DNA of 64,000 bases from Frateuria_A sp051900535 (GCF_051900535.1 NZ_JBHZGI010000005.1:124001-188000), one strand, 5' to 3'. Shown: positions 53,739-62,739, numbered from the stretch's first letter. Made by a program: numbers and translations. The notes: generated from the sequence alone by a model not told the origin.

Positions 53739-55142
53739 CTAAGCATCGAGTGGAAGAAATGGGTTGCTGAGTGCCTCGATTGCAAGGGATAAGCATTCCG
53801 GTCGGACAGCGTGTTCCAGCAAATGAACAGCCTCTTGCTTCACCCATCGCGAAAAGCAAGGCTCACCGGCGTCGCACGTCGAAAATCGACCCGCTATTTC
53901 CATAATGCGAGAGATAAAACTATCCCCTTGAGAAGCCGAGAGATACCGCCCCCCGATGGCGATCTCAGCGCATCTGATCATTGTTCTTCTGGAATGCGAT
54001 GCGCGCAAGTTGTGTTTCCTAACCGACCTCGAGGGCGCTTCGATTGAGCACTCATGGAAGCAATCATCTAAACCAAACGCCTTGCCCAATGCTTGGAAAG
54101 AGTTACGCTGCTGAACAGGATCGCGAGGTAACAGGTCAACTATTTTCCGGAAAGTGGGGTGCTCGATCCTGCTAGTGAGTGCCGCCAGTCCTCTGATGTG
54201 AAAATCCAACGCATTGGGACCCACCCAATTGCTCACATCTTCACCGGCGTCCAAAGACAATATTCTTTCGGAGAAGGCGTTCGCTTCATTGAGCCGCCTT
54301 TGGGCAGTGGCGCGCAATGAACGAACAAACTCTGTTGGGTACATAGCACCCCGCGCGAGAGTTGCTCTTCGAAGATTGATATCATTGGTCTTGCTAATAA
54401 CTAATCGCTCAAATTCGTGTTGTGCTTCAAGATGAGCAGGAGACATTTTCCGCAAAGAGCCATAGAGCAGCAAGTCAAGACCGATAATCGACTCTTCGAT
54501 ATTCAGAAGCATCGATTTGGTGGCGCCTATGCTTCCAAACATGCGACAGTAGGAGTCGCCAAATAGAGCAGCATGACAAAGTTCGTGAATCAGGCTAAAC
54601 GACTGCACCCTCGATGGCCTACCTGGAACTAAGACCGGGGGGCCAATAACAATCGCGCCCAGATCGGGCCTGAACGCCCCGTTCTTTGTCGAAGCGTAAA
54701 TCTCAATGCCGCTATTGAACGCATAGAATCTCACCGCACGGTATTGGTTGCAAACAAGTACCATAAGGCTGTCATTCACTACAGCGAACGGAATGTCTCC
54801 GGCACGAAGCTCTGAGTCAAAAAAGCGCAGAGTGCACATTCCGGCGGCGAGTCCATGGTAGATAGCGGACTCTCCTCGGGAGACACAATATGCGAGAAAA
54901 TCGTCAAAGGCGGCGAAGAATTCGAGAATTGTCGCTTTTTTACTCTTGGCGATTTCGCGTTCAATCCGTCGTAGCAGAACTGACGTGTATGCCTGAAGTA
55001 TCTCTACTGGCGTCGATAACAACGCATCTACCCCGTCGACCCAGAGATCGCTTCCTAGCCGTGAGGTAAGAAAACGTTGGGTGCACCTGATTCGCCTCCG
55101 CAGAGTTGCGGAGAAGTCAATAACTTCGGATTCGAGGTGCAC
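53739..55142 (-). CDS. Putative zinc metalloprotease with HELCH motif
   Basis: The 467-residue protein contains SLIHELCHAALFGDSYCR, an HExxH zinc motif with H186, E187 and H190; E216 or E217 in NIEESIIG is a possible third ligand. Before it, residues about 112-180 form a beta-rich region, as in gluzincin-type proteases. The N-terminal 100 residues and the C-terminal 200 are helical. No signal peptide is seen, so it is cytoplasmic. It starts 20 bp after a 66-residue peptide gene and precedes a kinase gene. The function of the set is unknown. Confidence 0.6.
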   Translation of the reverse strand: MHLESEVIDFSATLRRRIRCTQRFLTSRLGSDLWVDGVDALLSTPVEILQAYTSVLLRRIEREIAKSKKATILEFFAAFDDFLAYCVSRGESAIYHGLAAGMCTLRFFDSELRAGDIPFAVVNDSLMVLVCNQYRAVRFYAFNSGIEIYASTKNGAFRPDLGAIVIGPPVLVPGRPSRVQSFSLIHELCHAALFGDSYCRMFGSIGATKSMLLNIEESIIGLDLLLYGSLRKMSPAHLEAQHEFERLVISKTNDINLRRATLARGAMYPTEFVRSLRATAQRRLNEANAFSERILSLDAGEDVSNWVGPNALDFHIRGLAALTSRIEHPTFRKIVDLLPRDPVQQRNSFQALGKAFGLDDCFHECSIEAPSRSVRKHNLRASHSRRTMIRCAEIAIGGRYLSASQGDSFISRIMEIAGRFSTCDAGEPCFSRWVKQEAVHLLEHAVRPECLSLAIEALSNPFLPLDA

Positions 55143-55162
55143 GGAGACGGCAGGGTGAAGTT

Positions 55163-55363
55163 TTATGATGAAGTGCAGCCGTAAGGAACAAGTGCCGCGC
55201 TAATCTTGTCGATCATTTTCGGATCGATCTTATTCTGCTCTAGAAGCTTGATAACCTGGCCACGAGGCAAGCCACTCTTGTCCACGACGTACCAAGCTAG
55301 CGCTTTTTCAGCGGCAGCCTTTGAAACCTTCACAGGTGTCGCAGACTTCTTTTCTGTCGCCAT
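55163..55363 (-). CDS. 66-residue protein heading the kinase/metalloprotease operon
   Basis: The ATG at 55363 has GGAG 9 bp upstream. The product is Lys/Ala-rich and helical (KVSKAAAEKALAWYV, SGLPRGQVIKLL) and ends in LVPYGCTSS. A charged helical body followed by a short tail with Cys, Thr and Ser is reminiscent of RiPP precursors, but a small regulatory protein or substrate of the neighbouring kinase and protease fits equally well. No family is recognised. Confidence 0.6.
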   Translation of the reverse strand: MATEKKSATPVKVSKAAAEKALAWYVVDKSGLPRGQVIKLLEQNKIDPKMIDKISAALVPYGCTSS

Positions 55364-55672
55364 GATTCTGGACTCCGACGTTGAACTCAACAGAACTAAG
55401 CGGATTCGACTTAGGCAGGCTTGTCGAGATGTATCGGCATATTAAAACCGCGCAGACCGCGCTCCCGGCTTGGTCATTCAACCGGTTTGCCCAAGGGGCT
55501 CCATACATCGCCATACGTAATTTTGGCGTGAATATTTCCCCGCTCGATGCGGCCCCCTCCTGTTTAACGCCCTCGGCGGTAACAGACGCGCACGTGGCCG
55601 CTTCGGGTCGGAAGCGGAACTTCGGCCTACCCTCGATAACACCGACTGATCGGTTGCGCTCTCCTGCCTGAG
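55364..55672. other. Spacer upstream of the kinase operon
   Basis: No gene was found. The promoter of the operon must lie here, but no confident -35/-10 pair was identified. It separates the operon from the end of the ABC-F gene. Confidence 0.35.
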
Positions 55673-57287
55673 CTACCACGGTAGAAGGCGGAATCCGTTC
55701 CCTCCGACCTCAAGCCGGTAATCGAGCGCGATGCGGTTGAGGAAGACTCGGTCATGCGACGCCACGATCAAGGCGCCGCGATAGTGCAGCATCACCTGCT
55801 CCAAGGCTTCAAGCGACTGCAGGTCGAGATGATTGGTCGGCTCGTCCAGCACCAGCAGTTGTGCGGACGTCTCGCCATACAACGCACATGCCAGCGCCGC
55901 CTTGAGTCGTTCACCGCCACTTAGGCGGGAGACGGCCTTGAGCGCGGAATCACAGGGCAGCGCCAACTGTGCGAGCCGGGTGCGCATTGCAGCCTCAGTT
56001 GCGGAAGGGTTAGCCGCAAGCAAGTGCTGCAGGGGGGACTGCCCGGGATCGAGCATTTCCAGCTGCTGGTCCAGAAAGGCGACCGGTACGTGCACCTCGC
56101 ACTGCCCCGACGCTGGTGCGAGCCGCCCGGCAACCACCTTGAGCAAAGTGGATTTGCCGCTGCCGTTTGACCCCGTCACGCCGATGCGCTGGCAGCCTCC
56201 GATGGTCAGGTCGAGCGGCCCTGGAGCCCCCGCACCAAATGGAAGGCGCACTTGGTCAAGCGTGACGGCCTTACGCCGAGGCACGCCGGAGACAGCGGGC
56301 GCTGGCAAGGCAATATCGGCATCGTCCGCCACCTGCAGGGCCGCGTCACGTACGTTCTGTGCCAGTTCCTCCCTGCGCGCCTCCTGTGCGCGTTGCCGGC
56401 TTGCCGGTACTGACCTGACTCTGCTGCTTGCGCCGGCCCAGCAGGATGGCGGCCTGGTTGGCATCGCGGCCAGCGCGCGTGACGCGCGACTGGCGGCGCC
56501 CCAGGTTCTCCAGTGTCTGGCGGATGGCGGCTTCGCCGCGTCGCTGTTCGGCCTTGCGATGCTCCAACTCCTGTCTGGCGCGGCCTTGTTCCTCCACCTT
56601 CGAATGCGCGTAGAAATCGTAGCCGCCGCCATAGTCGCGCAGACCGGTGGCCGAGAGTTCCAAGATGCGCTGCATCGGCTGCAGCAGTTCGCGGTCATGG
56701 CTGATCACCAGCAAGCTCTTGGGCCACGCGCGCAGGCGCTCCAGTAGTGCCTCGCGACAGGGACGGTCGAGATGGTTGGTAGGCTCGTCGAGCACCAGCA
56801 TGTCCGGCTCTGCCAACCATGCCCCCGCCAGCGCGATCCGCGTCAGCTCGCCGCCACTGAGTCCGGCGGCCGGGTGATCCTGGGCGAGGTGGCCGAGGCC
56901 GTGCGCATCCAGCCACGCGGGCAGTCGCTGGCGGATGTCCCAGCGGTCTCCGACCGTCTCGAAGTCGTGTGCACGCACTTCGCCTGCTTCGATCCGGTCG
57001 AGGGCATCAAGGATTGACTGCACGCCTGCGATGGATGCCACCGTCGCGCCTGCCGGACAAGCTACCTGTTGAGCGACATAAGCGATGCGGCCTGTGCGCA
57101 GACATCGTCCTTGGGTCGGCTCGAGCTCGCCGGCGAGCACACGCCCGAGCACACTCTTACCTGCGCCATTGCGCCCGACCAGGCCGGTGTGGCGACGGTC
57201 GAGCTGGATGTCGATATGCGAGAAAACGAGCTGACCATCGGGCCACGCGAACGCCGCGTCTTGCAGCGTCAGAAAAACTTCCGTCAT
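55673..57287 (-). pseudogene. ABC-F ATPase gene broken by a single-base frameshift
   Basis: Two ABC domains of one ABC-F protein are encoded in two frames. The first part (ATG at 57287, MTEVFLTLQDAAF) has Walker A GRNGAGKS, signature LSGGEL and Walker B LVLDEPTNHLD. The second part has GSNGSGKS, LSGGERLKAA and LVLDEPTNHLD. The break is in the linker near 56398-56399: removing one base from a GG on the plus strand would restore the reading STGKRQRAQEARREELAQ. ABC-F proteins act on ribosomes, sometimes protecting against antibiotics. A sequencing error is possible. Confidence 0.82.
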
Positions 57288-57851
57288 GGGATCTCTAGGG
57301 TGCCGTGTGTCGGTCCATCTGGTGGGATGGAGGGGACAGGCCGTCGGGAAGACGGCGGCATCACCGGCGCATCGGACGGTTCCTCGGAGTTCTGCAGGAG
57401 CGGAGCCGGGACTATAGCGATCGCGCTTCGGGGAGACAAACCGCTCGCTGCCAAGGTCCGGTTGTCGATGCAACGTCTGCGCCGTCGCCAGCCGGCCTCG
57501 CTGCGAAAGTGGCTCTGCGAACGAAGTGCTTGCCTTCCTTCTCAGAGGCGGGGGAATTCCATCGATCCTCCGCCGGGACAGGCAATCGTGGACATGACAG
57601 CAGATGCACTTTGCCCTAACCGGAGAGCCCCCGAAAGCTGCAAGCCACAATTGTCGCGGTGGTTCTTCGAAGCTGTTTTCAACGCCTACCCGAGACGGAT
57701 CTAGATGGCGTTGCTCGATTCACGCCCCGGATGAACGAGTTCGCTCGATCGACGTGGTGATACAATGCTTTTGTCGTGCCCGAAATAGGGCGGCGTGGTC
57801 TCGCGGCGCTTTGACCTAAACTTGGGATGGCTGGCTCGCAAGGAGCATCGC
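57288..57851. other. Gene-free spacer upstream of the ABC-F gene and the lipoprotein gene
   Basis: No reading frame in this 564-bp divergent stretch has a ribosome binding site and recognisable motif. GC content is high until about 57700 and then drops, which probably marks the lipoprotein promoter. Confidence 0.4.
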
Positions 57852-58250
57852 GTGATCAGGGGATGGATGCTTGTCTGCGCGGCCACCGCCGTGCTCGCTG
57901 CGTGTTCGGTACGCCCGGACGGTAGCAACGGCGCTCGCCGCGATTTCATCCTTCCCGGCGTTGGCTACGCCGTTGCCTACCATCGGGCCGTCGAGTTCGC
58001 GCGCATTTGTCACACCGGCGGCGGCCTCTTCAAGCACGCGACCATCACCAATGAGCTGTTCCCCGATACGGGCGAAGCCTACGTGCACGTCGCCTGGGGC
58101 GGTGGCACGATGCCAGAGCAAATCAATATCAAGGACGCGCCCGACGGCGCGGCCGTGTCCGTGGTCAATGTCGACCAAGGCATGTGGGACGGGCGCGAAC
58201 TGGACGCCGCTACGCGATCACTGCAAAGCGGAATCGCGACGTGCCGGTGA
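57852..58250 (+). CDS. Small lipoprotein of unknown function
   Basis: The start is the GTG at 57852, with AAGGAG 6 bp upstream. The 132-residue product has a signal peptide with lipobox LAAC, then a small mixed domain with Cys in ICHTGG and a C-terminal Cys in IATCR that may form a disulfide. No family is recognised. The next gene starts 9 bp later, so the four genes up to 59346 look like one operon. Confidence 0.6.
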   Translation: MIRGWMLVCAATAVLAACSVRPDGSNGARRDFILPGVGYAVAYHRAVEFARICHTGGGLFKHATITNELFPDTGEAYVHVAWGGGTMPEQINIKDAPDGAAVSVVNVDQGMWDGRELDAATRSLQSGIATCR

Positions 58251-58259
58251 GGATCAAGT

Positions 58260-58586
58260 ATGCCGCCCCATAAGCGCACCACTTACCATGTCCTTAAAAC
58301 GACTCAGGGCTGGCGCCTTGTGCGTGAGGGCGGCCTGCGTGCATCCGCCGTCGCGAGCACAAAAGAAGCTATCCTCCGCAAGGCGCGTCATCTAGCGCGC
58401 CGGGGAGGCTACGAGGTGCTCGTCCACGACGAGCGGGGGCTGGTCACCATGCGCATCGCGACCGGGCGGCGCATCGGCACCAAGAGCGCCAAACCCGTGG
58501 TCGCGAGCGCAGCTGCCAAGCGCGTCGGTGCTGGCGAATTTGTTCATGACCTGCTGCCGCCGCCAACCAAGCCCAAGAAGCGTTGA
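58260..58586 (+). CDS. DUF2188-like protein with LPPPTKP tail
   Basis: The 108-residue protein carries a DUF2188-type domain (YHVLKTTQGWRLVREG, then STKEAILRKARHLAR and YEVLVHDERG), a fold common in small stress or hypothetical proteins. It ends HDLLPPPTKPKKR. The same ending occurs in the next gene product, which is otherwise unrelated. Function is unknown. Confidence 0.65.
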   Translation: MPPHKRTTYHVLKTTQGWRLVREGGLRASAVASTKEAILRKARHLARRGGYEVLVHDERGLVTMRIATGRRIGTKSAKPVVASAAAKRVGAGEFVHDLLPPPTKPKKR

Positions 58587-58615
58587 ACCTTTTATCCGCG
58601 ACCAGGGGAACAACA

Positions 58616-58795
58616 ATGGCAAACAAAGAACGCAGCGGGAACGACATTCCGCGTAACCCGACACCGCACGTTCCTCGCGATATTCCTCCGCAGAGGAGCC
58701 CGGCTTACGATGGCGGATTCACGCGCGGTGATGTAGTAAATCAGCCCACGGTGCAGGACATTCTTCCGCCCCCAACCAAGCCAGGGAAACGATAG
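58616..58795 (+). CDS. 59-residue disordered protein with LPPPTKP tail
   Basis: The ATG at 58616 has AGGGGAAC 6 bp upstream. The protein is rich in Pro, Arg and Asn and probably unstructured. It ends TVQDILPPPTKPGKR, nearly the same as the tail of the preceding DUF2188 protein. No family is recognised. It lies 11 bp before the SLATT-like gene. Confidence 0.55.
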   Translation: MANKERSGNDIPRNPTPHVPRDIPPQRSPAYDGGFTRGDVVNQPTVQDILPPPTKPGKR

Positions 58796-58806
58796 CGGGT
58801 GATGCA

Positions 58807-59346
58807 ATGACGGATGAGACCATCGAACAACAAGCCTTCGACACTCTGTGGGCGGTCCAGCTCTCATCTCGTTACCACATGCGTCGGCAGGCTTTCTTCG
58901 AGCGCTGGTCACGTGTGACGGCGGCCACTGGCGTGCTTTTTGGATCAACCGCGATCGCCGGCGCTTTCACCGCAGCACATATGCCTGCATGGATTACTGC
59001 GGTGACCGGCGCGATGGTCGCGGTCGCGTCAACGGTTGACCTGGTGGTCGGCACCGCAATGATGGCGCGAAAGCACGAGGATCTGCGCAAGCGCTTCCTT
59101 CAGCTTGAGGCGGAGATTCGGAGGTGCATGGAGCCAACAGCGGAAACCTGCGTACTGTGGACCGACAAGCGCCTAGCTATCGAGTTTGACGAGCCCCCTA
59201 TCTACAACGGCTTGGCGTTGCTCTGCTACGACGAGCTCGCTCGCGCGACACGCGGGGTAAAGGAGCGGGTCAGGGTATTGCCGTCCGTGCGAATCACCGC
59301 GCAGTGGTGGCGCTGGGACCGCCCGGTCGAGGAACTCATTGCATAA
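58807..59346 (+). CDS. SLATT-domain-like two-helix membrane protein
   Basis: The 179-residue product starts with a helical segment (LWAVQLSSRYHMRRQAFFERW), then two membrane helices (about 37-57 and 61-82) and a cytoplasmic helical tail (HEDLRKRFLQLEAEIRRC). This arrangement and the YHxxRxxFFE pattern match SLATT domains, which are predicted pore-forming effectors in nucleotide-signalling defence systems. No cyclase or nucleotidyltransferase gene is visible next to it, so the defence role here is speculative. Confidence 0.65.
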   Translation: MTDETIEQQAFDTLWAVQLSSRYHMRRQAFFERWSRVTAATGVLFGSTAIAGAFTAAHMPAWITAVTGAMVAVASTVDLVVGTAMMARKHEDLRKRFLQLEAEIRRCMEPTAETCVLWTDKRLAIEFDEPPIYNGLALLCYDELARATRGVKERVRVLPSVRITAQWWRWDRPVEELIA

Positions 59347-59368
59347 AAAAGGCCGGGCGAGCCCGGCC
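59345..59368 (-). terminator. Terminator of the 47-residue protein gene
   Basis: On the minus strand the stem GGCCGGGC/GCCCGGCC with a 2-nt loop is followed by six Ts. It lies 20 bp after the stop at 59388. It may also stop transcription from the plus-strand operon. Confidence 0.85.
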
Positions 59369-59387
59369 ATTGCTTCCCAGCTGATTC

Positions 59388-59531
59388 CTACCGCCGCTTT
59401 CCCTTGTTTGGTGCCTGGGTCAGCGCTGACGCAGCAACGCTCTTTACCGGAGCGGGGGTCTTGGGGTTGGAAAGCAGCTTGCCGGCGGTCGATGCCACGG
59501 ACTTGCCGGTTTGTTCATTGCGCTTGGTCAT
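59388..59531 (-). CDS. 47-residue conserved-type basic protein
   Basis: The frame reads MTKRNEQTGKSVASTAGK at the start and ends TQAPNKGKRR with a TAG stop. It resembles a small, widely scattered family of Lys/Ala/Ser-rich proteins beginning MTKRNE and containing the segment KSVAASALTQ. A good terminator follows. Function is unknown. It is convergent with the SLATT-like operon. Confidence 0.6.
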   Translation of the reverse strand: MTKRNEQTGKSVASTAGKLLSNPKTPAPVKSVAASALTQAPNKGKRR

Positions 59532-59964
59532 TTTTAGGGCCTCTTACAGGTGTACGTGAGCAGCCGAAGCCGCGTTCGAGCCACCCCATCGCCAGCCCCC
59601 TGAAAGGCGGTAGCGCGCTCAAGCCCAACATATGGGCCTTTTCACGCCACGTCAACACATAACCTTGTAGGCCCGAATCCGTAGCCGCGTTGCATTTCCA
59701 GCCCGCACCCGCTCCCGGCACAATTGCCCCACGTTGTACTTGTCCTCTCAGACTTGTAGAGCGCCAACACGATCCGCACTCAGGCGCCGAATGTCGCTCA
59801 CGCCAAGCGGCCGAACCATTTGGTGGTAGGTCTGGATGCGAGGCGCTGGTCCAGTGCAATTGTGAAGCCAATCTTGACCGCTAGCTCGTCGCTTCTTCGG
59901 AAGGCGAGCTAGAACTCGGCGGAGCGATTTCCTGGGTCGGATCCACCCACCAAGTCCCTACACC
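59532..59964. other. Gene-free accessory spacer
   Basis: No convincing gene, repeat or RNA was found between the 47-residue and 75-residue protein genes. Base composition is mixed and the frames are short. Confidence 0.35.
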
Positions 59965-60192
59965 TCAGGGAGTACCTCGGTTCCGGTGGCGCCTTTCCCA
60001 CTGCAGCTGGCTTTTCACAAGACCATGCAAGCCCTTGAGATCAGGCTCAGCCGCGACCAAGAACTTTCCGTCCGGATCTTCAAGTAGAAAGCCGCCCACC
60101 CCAGAGCGGCGCATATAGTCACGGATGGCGTTTAGCATCGCCGATGGGTCGTACTGTACGTCGGGTACGACGTTTTCTTCGTCGCTTGCCAT
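59965..60192 (-). CDS. 75-residue acidic hypothetical protein
   Basis: The product begins MASDEENVVPDVQYDPSAML and contains a short alpha/beta segment (AIRDYMRRSGVGGFLLEDPDG). The N-terminal half is acidic and the C-terminal half basic. No family is recognised. Start support is moderate, since a clear Shine-Dalgarno is not obvious. Confidence 0.45.
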   Translation of the reverse strand: MASDEENVVPDVQYDPSAMLNAIRDYMRRSGVGGFLLEDPDGKFLVAAEPDLKGLHGLVKSQLQWERRHRNRGTP

Positions 60193-60490
60193 GTTCGCTT
60201 CCGACCAAAACTAGCAAGTGCAAACCTAGCAGAAAGCAACAAGGCTTGGCTCATCAATCGTGGCGAGGATTCAGGCTGGCGTGGTTCGCATGCATGATAA
60301 CTGTGGTTATCAATAGCCCTAAATTTGGCCGCCAAACTCGGCCCGATCCGGCACCACCTCTGCGGTAAAGCCTTGCTCTCCCCAGATCGCGAGGCCTCAC
60401 CGCCGACGAACCTGTCTGCGTTTGGCGGTCTGACCCCTTGTCCGGCCAGAGGACGAAAGTCCACCTGGGCGGAACGTTCTAGCAACACAG

Positions 60491-60518
60491 CGTCCCCCAG
60501 GCACTTGCCTGAGGGACG
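60491..60518. repeat. Isolated hairpin
   Basis: CGTCCC and CAGGCA pair with TGCCTG and GGGACG around a CT loop, with a single C-A mismatch. It stands in a 980-bp stretch (60193-61172) without a convincing gene. No T-run follows. Confidence 0.4.
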
Positions 60519-60753
60519 CGATCTCTGGCGACTGCCATTGGGAGTGGTTAGGCGATCACCTGGTCGGCGCACGAGCATCCGGCTTGTTTCAGAACGGTTA
60601 GAATCGTTCCAGGGGTTTGGTGCGGATTAGGGTGATCGCTGGACAGCCTTCCGGCACGGCCTGAACAACGCCCGGGTGTTTATCATCTTGCTGCTGTTGC
60701 CCAACCTGTCAGCCTGAAAGCCAGCTATCGGTTGAAAGGCAGCCTCCGCCTAT

Positions 60754-60779
60754 CGTCCGCTTCCGGCCAAAAGCGGACG
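60754..60779. repeat. GTCCGC hairpin element, copy 2
   Basis: CGTCCGCTT pairs with AAGCGGACG around CCGGCCAA. It is the second copy of the family also seen at 52735 and 63360. Confidence 0.6.
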
Positions 60780-61003
60780 TTGGCTGCGGCTCGGCCTTTT
60801 GCCCGACCAACTCGCCCTCGTTCCAAGGGGTCCTGCCCTGCTTGTTCTTCATGCGTGAACCCTCGCGATGGGGGGTTCAACCGTATCCACCTGACACAGC
60901 GGTTCTTTGGCGATTTTTCTGATGCAGGTCGGCTACACGATCGGAGTATAGCCAGGGTCAGCACGCGCTCGTTGCGTTACCCTCATGTTTTTCCCCGCAA
61001 CCG

Positions 61004-61066
61004 TTGGCGCATGGAACCGGTATTCAGGCCATCCAAAGGCTGCTTGGTCACCGGAAGCTTACAGAC
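61004..61066 (+). pseudogene. C-terminal relic of a tyrosine recombinase
   Basis: One frame reads HGTGIQAIQRLLGHRKL, which matches the box II region of tyrosine recombinases (GxDIRxIQxLLGH). The upstream catalytic part is not open in this frame and the terminal Tyr is missing, so it is a remnant. It lies directly before the cassette array, on the same strand as the cassettes. Confidence 0.55.
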
Positions 61067-61110
61067 GAGACCACCGGGTTGAAAGCTCTGTGGCGCGCGG
61101 TCAGCATTCG

Positions 61111-61151
61111 GTATAACCGGACCTGCGGGTCCGTACATTTCGTAGTTAGGC
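61111..61151 (+). other. Possible recombination site at the start of the cassette array
   Basis: A GTATAAC box, a perfect CGGACC/GGTCCG hairpin and a final GTTAGGC (61145-61151) are present. GTTAGGC is a good GTTRRRY core. The site is shorter than a normal attC and lacks the inner boxes, so it may be a truncated attC or part of an attI. Confidence 0.4.
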
Positions 61152-61172
61152 GTCACCAGATAGGCCAACTAA

Positions 61173-61442
61173 ATGCAAAAATTTGCTCTGATGCTCTCAG
61201 CCTTCTTCGGTTGCTCAGCAGCTGTACTATGGTTTGTGTCAGCGCGCATAAAGGTCAAGGCTGGCGGGAGACCGAACAACCCTGACGGCTTCCAAACCTC
61301 CCATATTTATGTGGGCAGCGGCAAAGACGAGTACGAGCTCGTAGAGACTCTCGTACGGCAGAGCATCTGGAGTAGGCGTGCAGCAGTAGCAGCTAGCCTC
61401 TCTGCTGTCTTTCAAACGATCTCCATAGGTGTATCGGGCTAA
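61173..61442 (+). CDS. Cassette gene: 89-residue protein with one membrane helix
   Basis: The product has an N-terminal membrane helix (LMLSAFFGCSAAVLWFV) and then a polar part without a recognised motif. It starts 22 bp after the GTTAGGC core and ends just before an attC, exactly as cassette genes do. Confidence 0.5.
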   Translation: MQKFALMLSAFFGCSAAVLWFVSARIKVKAGGRPNNPDGFQTSHIYVGSGKDEYELVETLVRQSIWSRRAAVAASLSAVFQTISIGVSG

Positions 61443-61444
61443 GT

Positions 61445-61501
61445 GCCTGACATCTCGTTCAAGGCCGGACGGCTACGCCGCCGCTTAACTCAGCGTTAGG
61501 G
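61445..61501 (+). other. Integron attC site 1
   Basis: The order is GCCTGAC, then CTCGTTCAAGGCCG, a palindromic GGACGGC-TACGCCGCC centre, CGCTTAACTCAGC and the core GTTAGGG. This closely follows classical 59-base elements, which carry TTCAAGCCG...CGGCTTAACTCAAGC and GTTAGRY. Confidence 0.85.
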
Positions 61502-61512
61502 GCTCACCACAC

Positions 61513-62277
61513 ATGCCGCACAGTTGGGAAATTCATGTCGACGCCGGAAGTTATTACCCGGACCTTTCACACAATTTCTTCGGCGACGACATATTCCTCA
61601 GTTACGAGAATGACGACCATTGTGGTATGCAGTTCTCTGCGTACTCGCCACACATAGATGAGCTCACTGACCCGCAACATGTTTCTACCAGGATATTCAG
61701 CCTTCAGCTCCTTCTAAACGGCGCGTTGAGAGTTGAGTCTGGGGGGCGCAATCCTGTGCCCGTATCATTCACCTCGTTTCGCAGTCTCAATGGGGCAAAA
61801 TCGAATAATGCAAGTTACTCCCCCATCGAGGAGTACCCGTTCAAATCCGACAGTTCGTCCGCGCCCCGTCCAGAAGGGACGATGGACCCAAGGCAACGGC
61901 TAGCATCTTACGCTCTGCATTTGAGCAAAAAAGATGACTCAATACGCAACCTGCTATTTCTCGCCGGTCTCCTAGCTGACAACAGTCCACTCGAGGCCAT
62001 CCTCTCTTGGGCTACCTTGTATCGAATTCACGACTGCGCTAAGACATACTCCTCCGAATTGGGAATGGATTACGCCTCACTTGTGGATAAAAATGAGATA
62101 GAGCGTTTTACTGCTGCATGCAATAACATGAGTATTCTTGGCCTTAATGCTCGTCACGGCGCATCAAGTAACAAGCCCCCAACACGCGTCATGACAGACT
62201 ACGTGGAAGCGGAAAATCTAATCTTGTCTATGGCAGCGAAACTCGTTCGGGCTCTTATTAGGGCAAAGTACTCCTAA
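61513..62277 (+). CDS. Cassette gene: 254-residue hypothetical protein
   Basis: The N-terminal half is beta-rich (HSWEIHVDAGSYYPDL) and the C-terminal half (about 125-250) is helical and contains LGLNARHGASS. No family is recognised. It starts 12 bp after attC 1, and its stop codon lies inside attC 2, so it is a single-gene cassette. Codon usage and GC differ from the host core. Confidence 0.6.
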   Translation: MPHSWEIHVDAGSYYPDLSHNFFGDDIFLSYENDDHCGMQFSAYSPHIDELTDPQHVSTRIFSLQLLLNGALRVESGGRNPVPVSFTSFRSLNGAKSNNASYSPIEEYPFKSDSSSAPRPEGTMDPRQRLASYALHLSKKDDSIRNLLFLAGLLADNSPLEAILSWATLYRIHDCAKTYSSELGMDYASLVDKNEIERFTAACNNMSILGLNARHGASSNKPPTRVMTDYVEAENLILSMAAKLVRALIRAKYS

Positions 62278-62326
62278 CCACTTGTTCAAGACGGACGGCT
62301 TCCGTCCCTTAATTCAAGCGTTGGGC
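62272..62326 (+). other. Integron attC site 2
   Basis: CCTAACC, CTTGTTCAAGACGG, the palindrome GACGGCTTCCGTC, CTTAATTCAAGC and the core GTTGGGC are in the right order and spacing for an attC. Confidence 0.87.
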
Positions 62327-62349
62327 CCATTCGAGGAGAATCGCACACC

Positions 62350-62739
62350 GTGTACGCAATCCTGAGCTACGGATTCCCGCTGCTGCTAATCGCGTTCGAG
62401 TGGGGACTCCGTCGTGTCCTCCAGATTGACTCCTCTGGCTTCATAGGGCCAACGCTTGCGGCCGCCGCGCTGTCATTTCTCGTGCCTCTGACAAGGCCGA
62501 AGATCACCACTATTTCTCAGGACGGCTCGACCTTTCAGCTGCTGAACGAGCGCGACCAGCAGCTGATCCCGGTAGTCTGGCTAACCGTGCTTGCCGGGCT
62601 GTTCGCCTGGGCGGCTAGCTGCTACTTCTCGATCAAGCTGAACTCAGAAACCTTCTACCTGCTCCCTGTTCACGTTGCGATAGGCCTGGCCATTTATTTT
62701 ATAAGCGTGGTCCTCGTTGCGATAAAGGAGGCCGTCTGA
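62350..62739 (+). CDS. Cassette gene: four-helix membrane protein
   Basis: The start is a GTG at 62350. The 129-residue product has about four membrane helices. No family is recognised. It is the first gene of a two-gene cassette; its stop overlaps the next start (TGATG), so both proteins probably work together. Confidence 0.6.
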   Translation: MYAILSYGFPLLLIAFEWGLRRVLQIDSSGFIGPTLAAAALSFLVPLTRPKITTISQDGSTFQLLNERDQQLIPVVWLTVLAGLFAWAASCYFSIKLNSETFYLLPVHVAIGLAIYFISVVLVAIKEAV

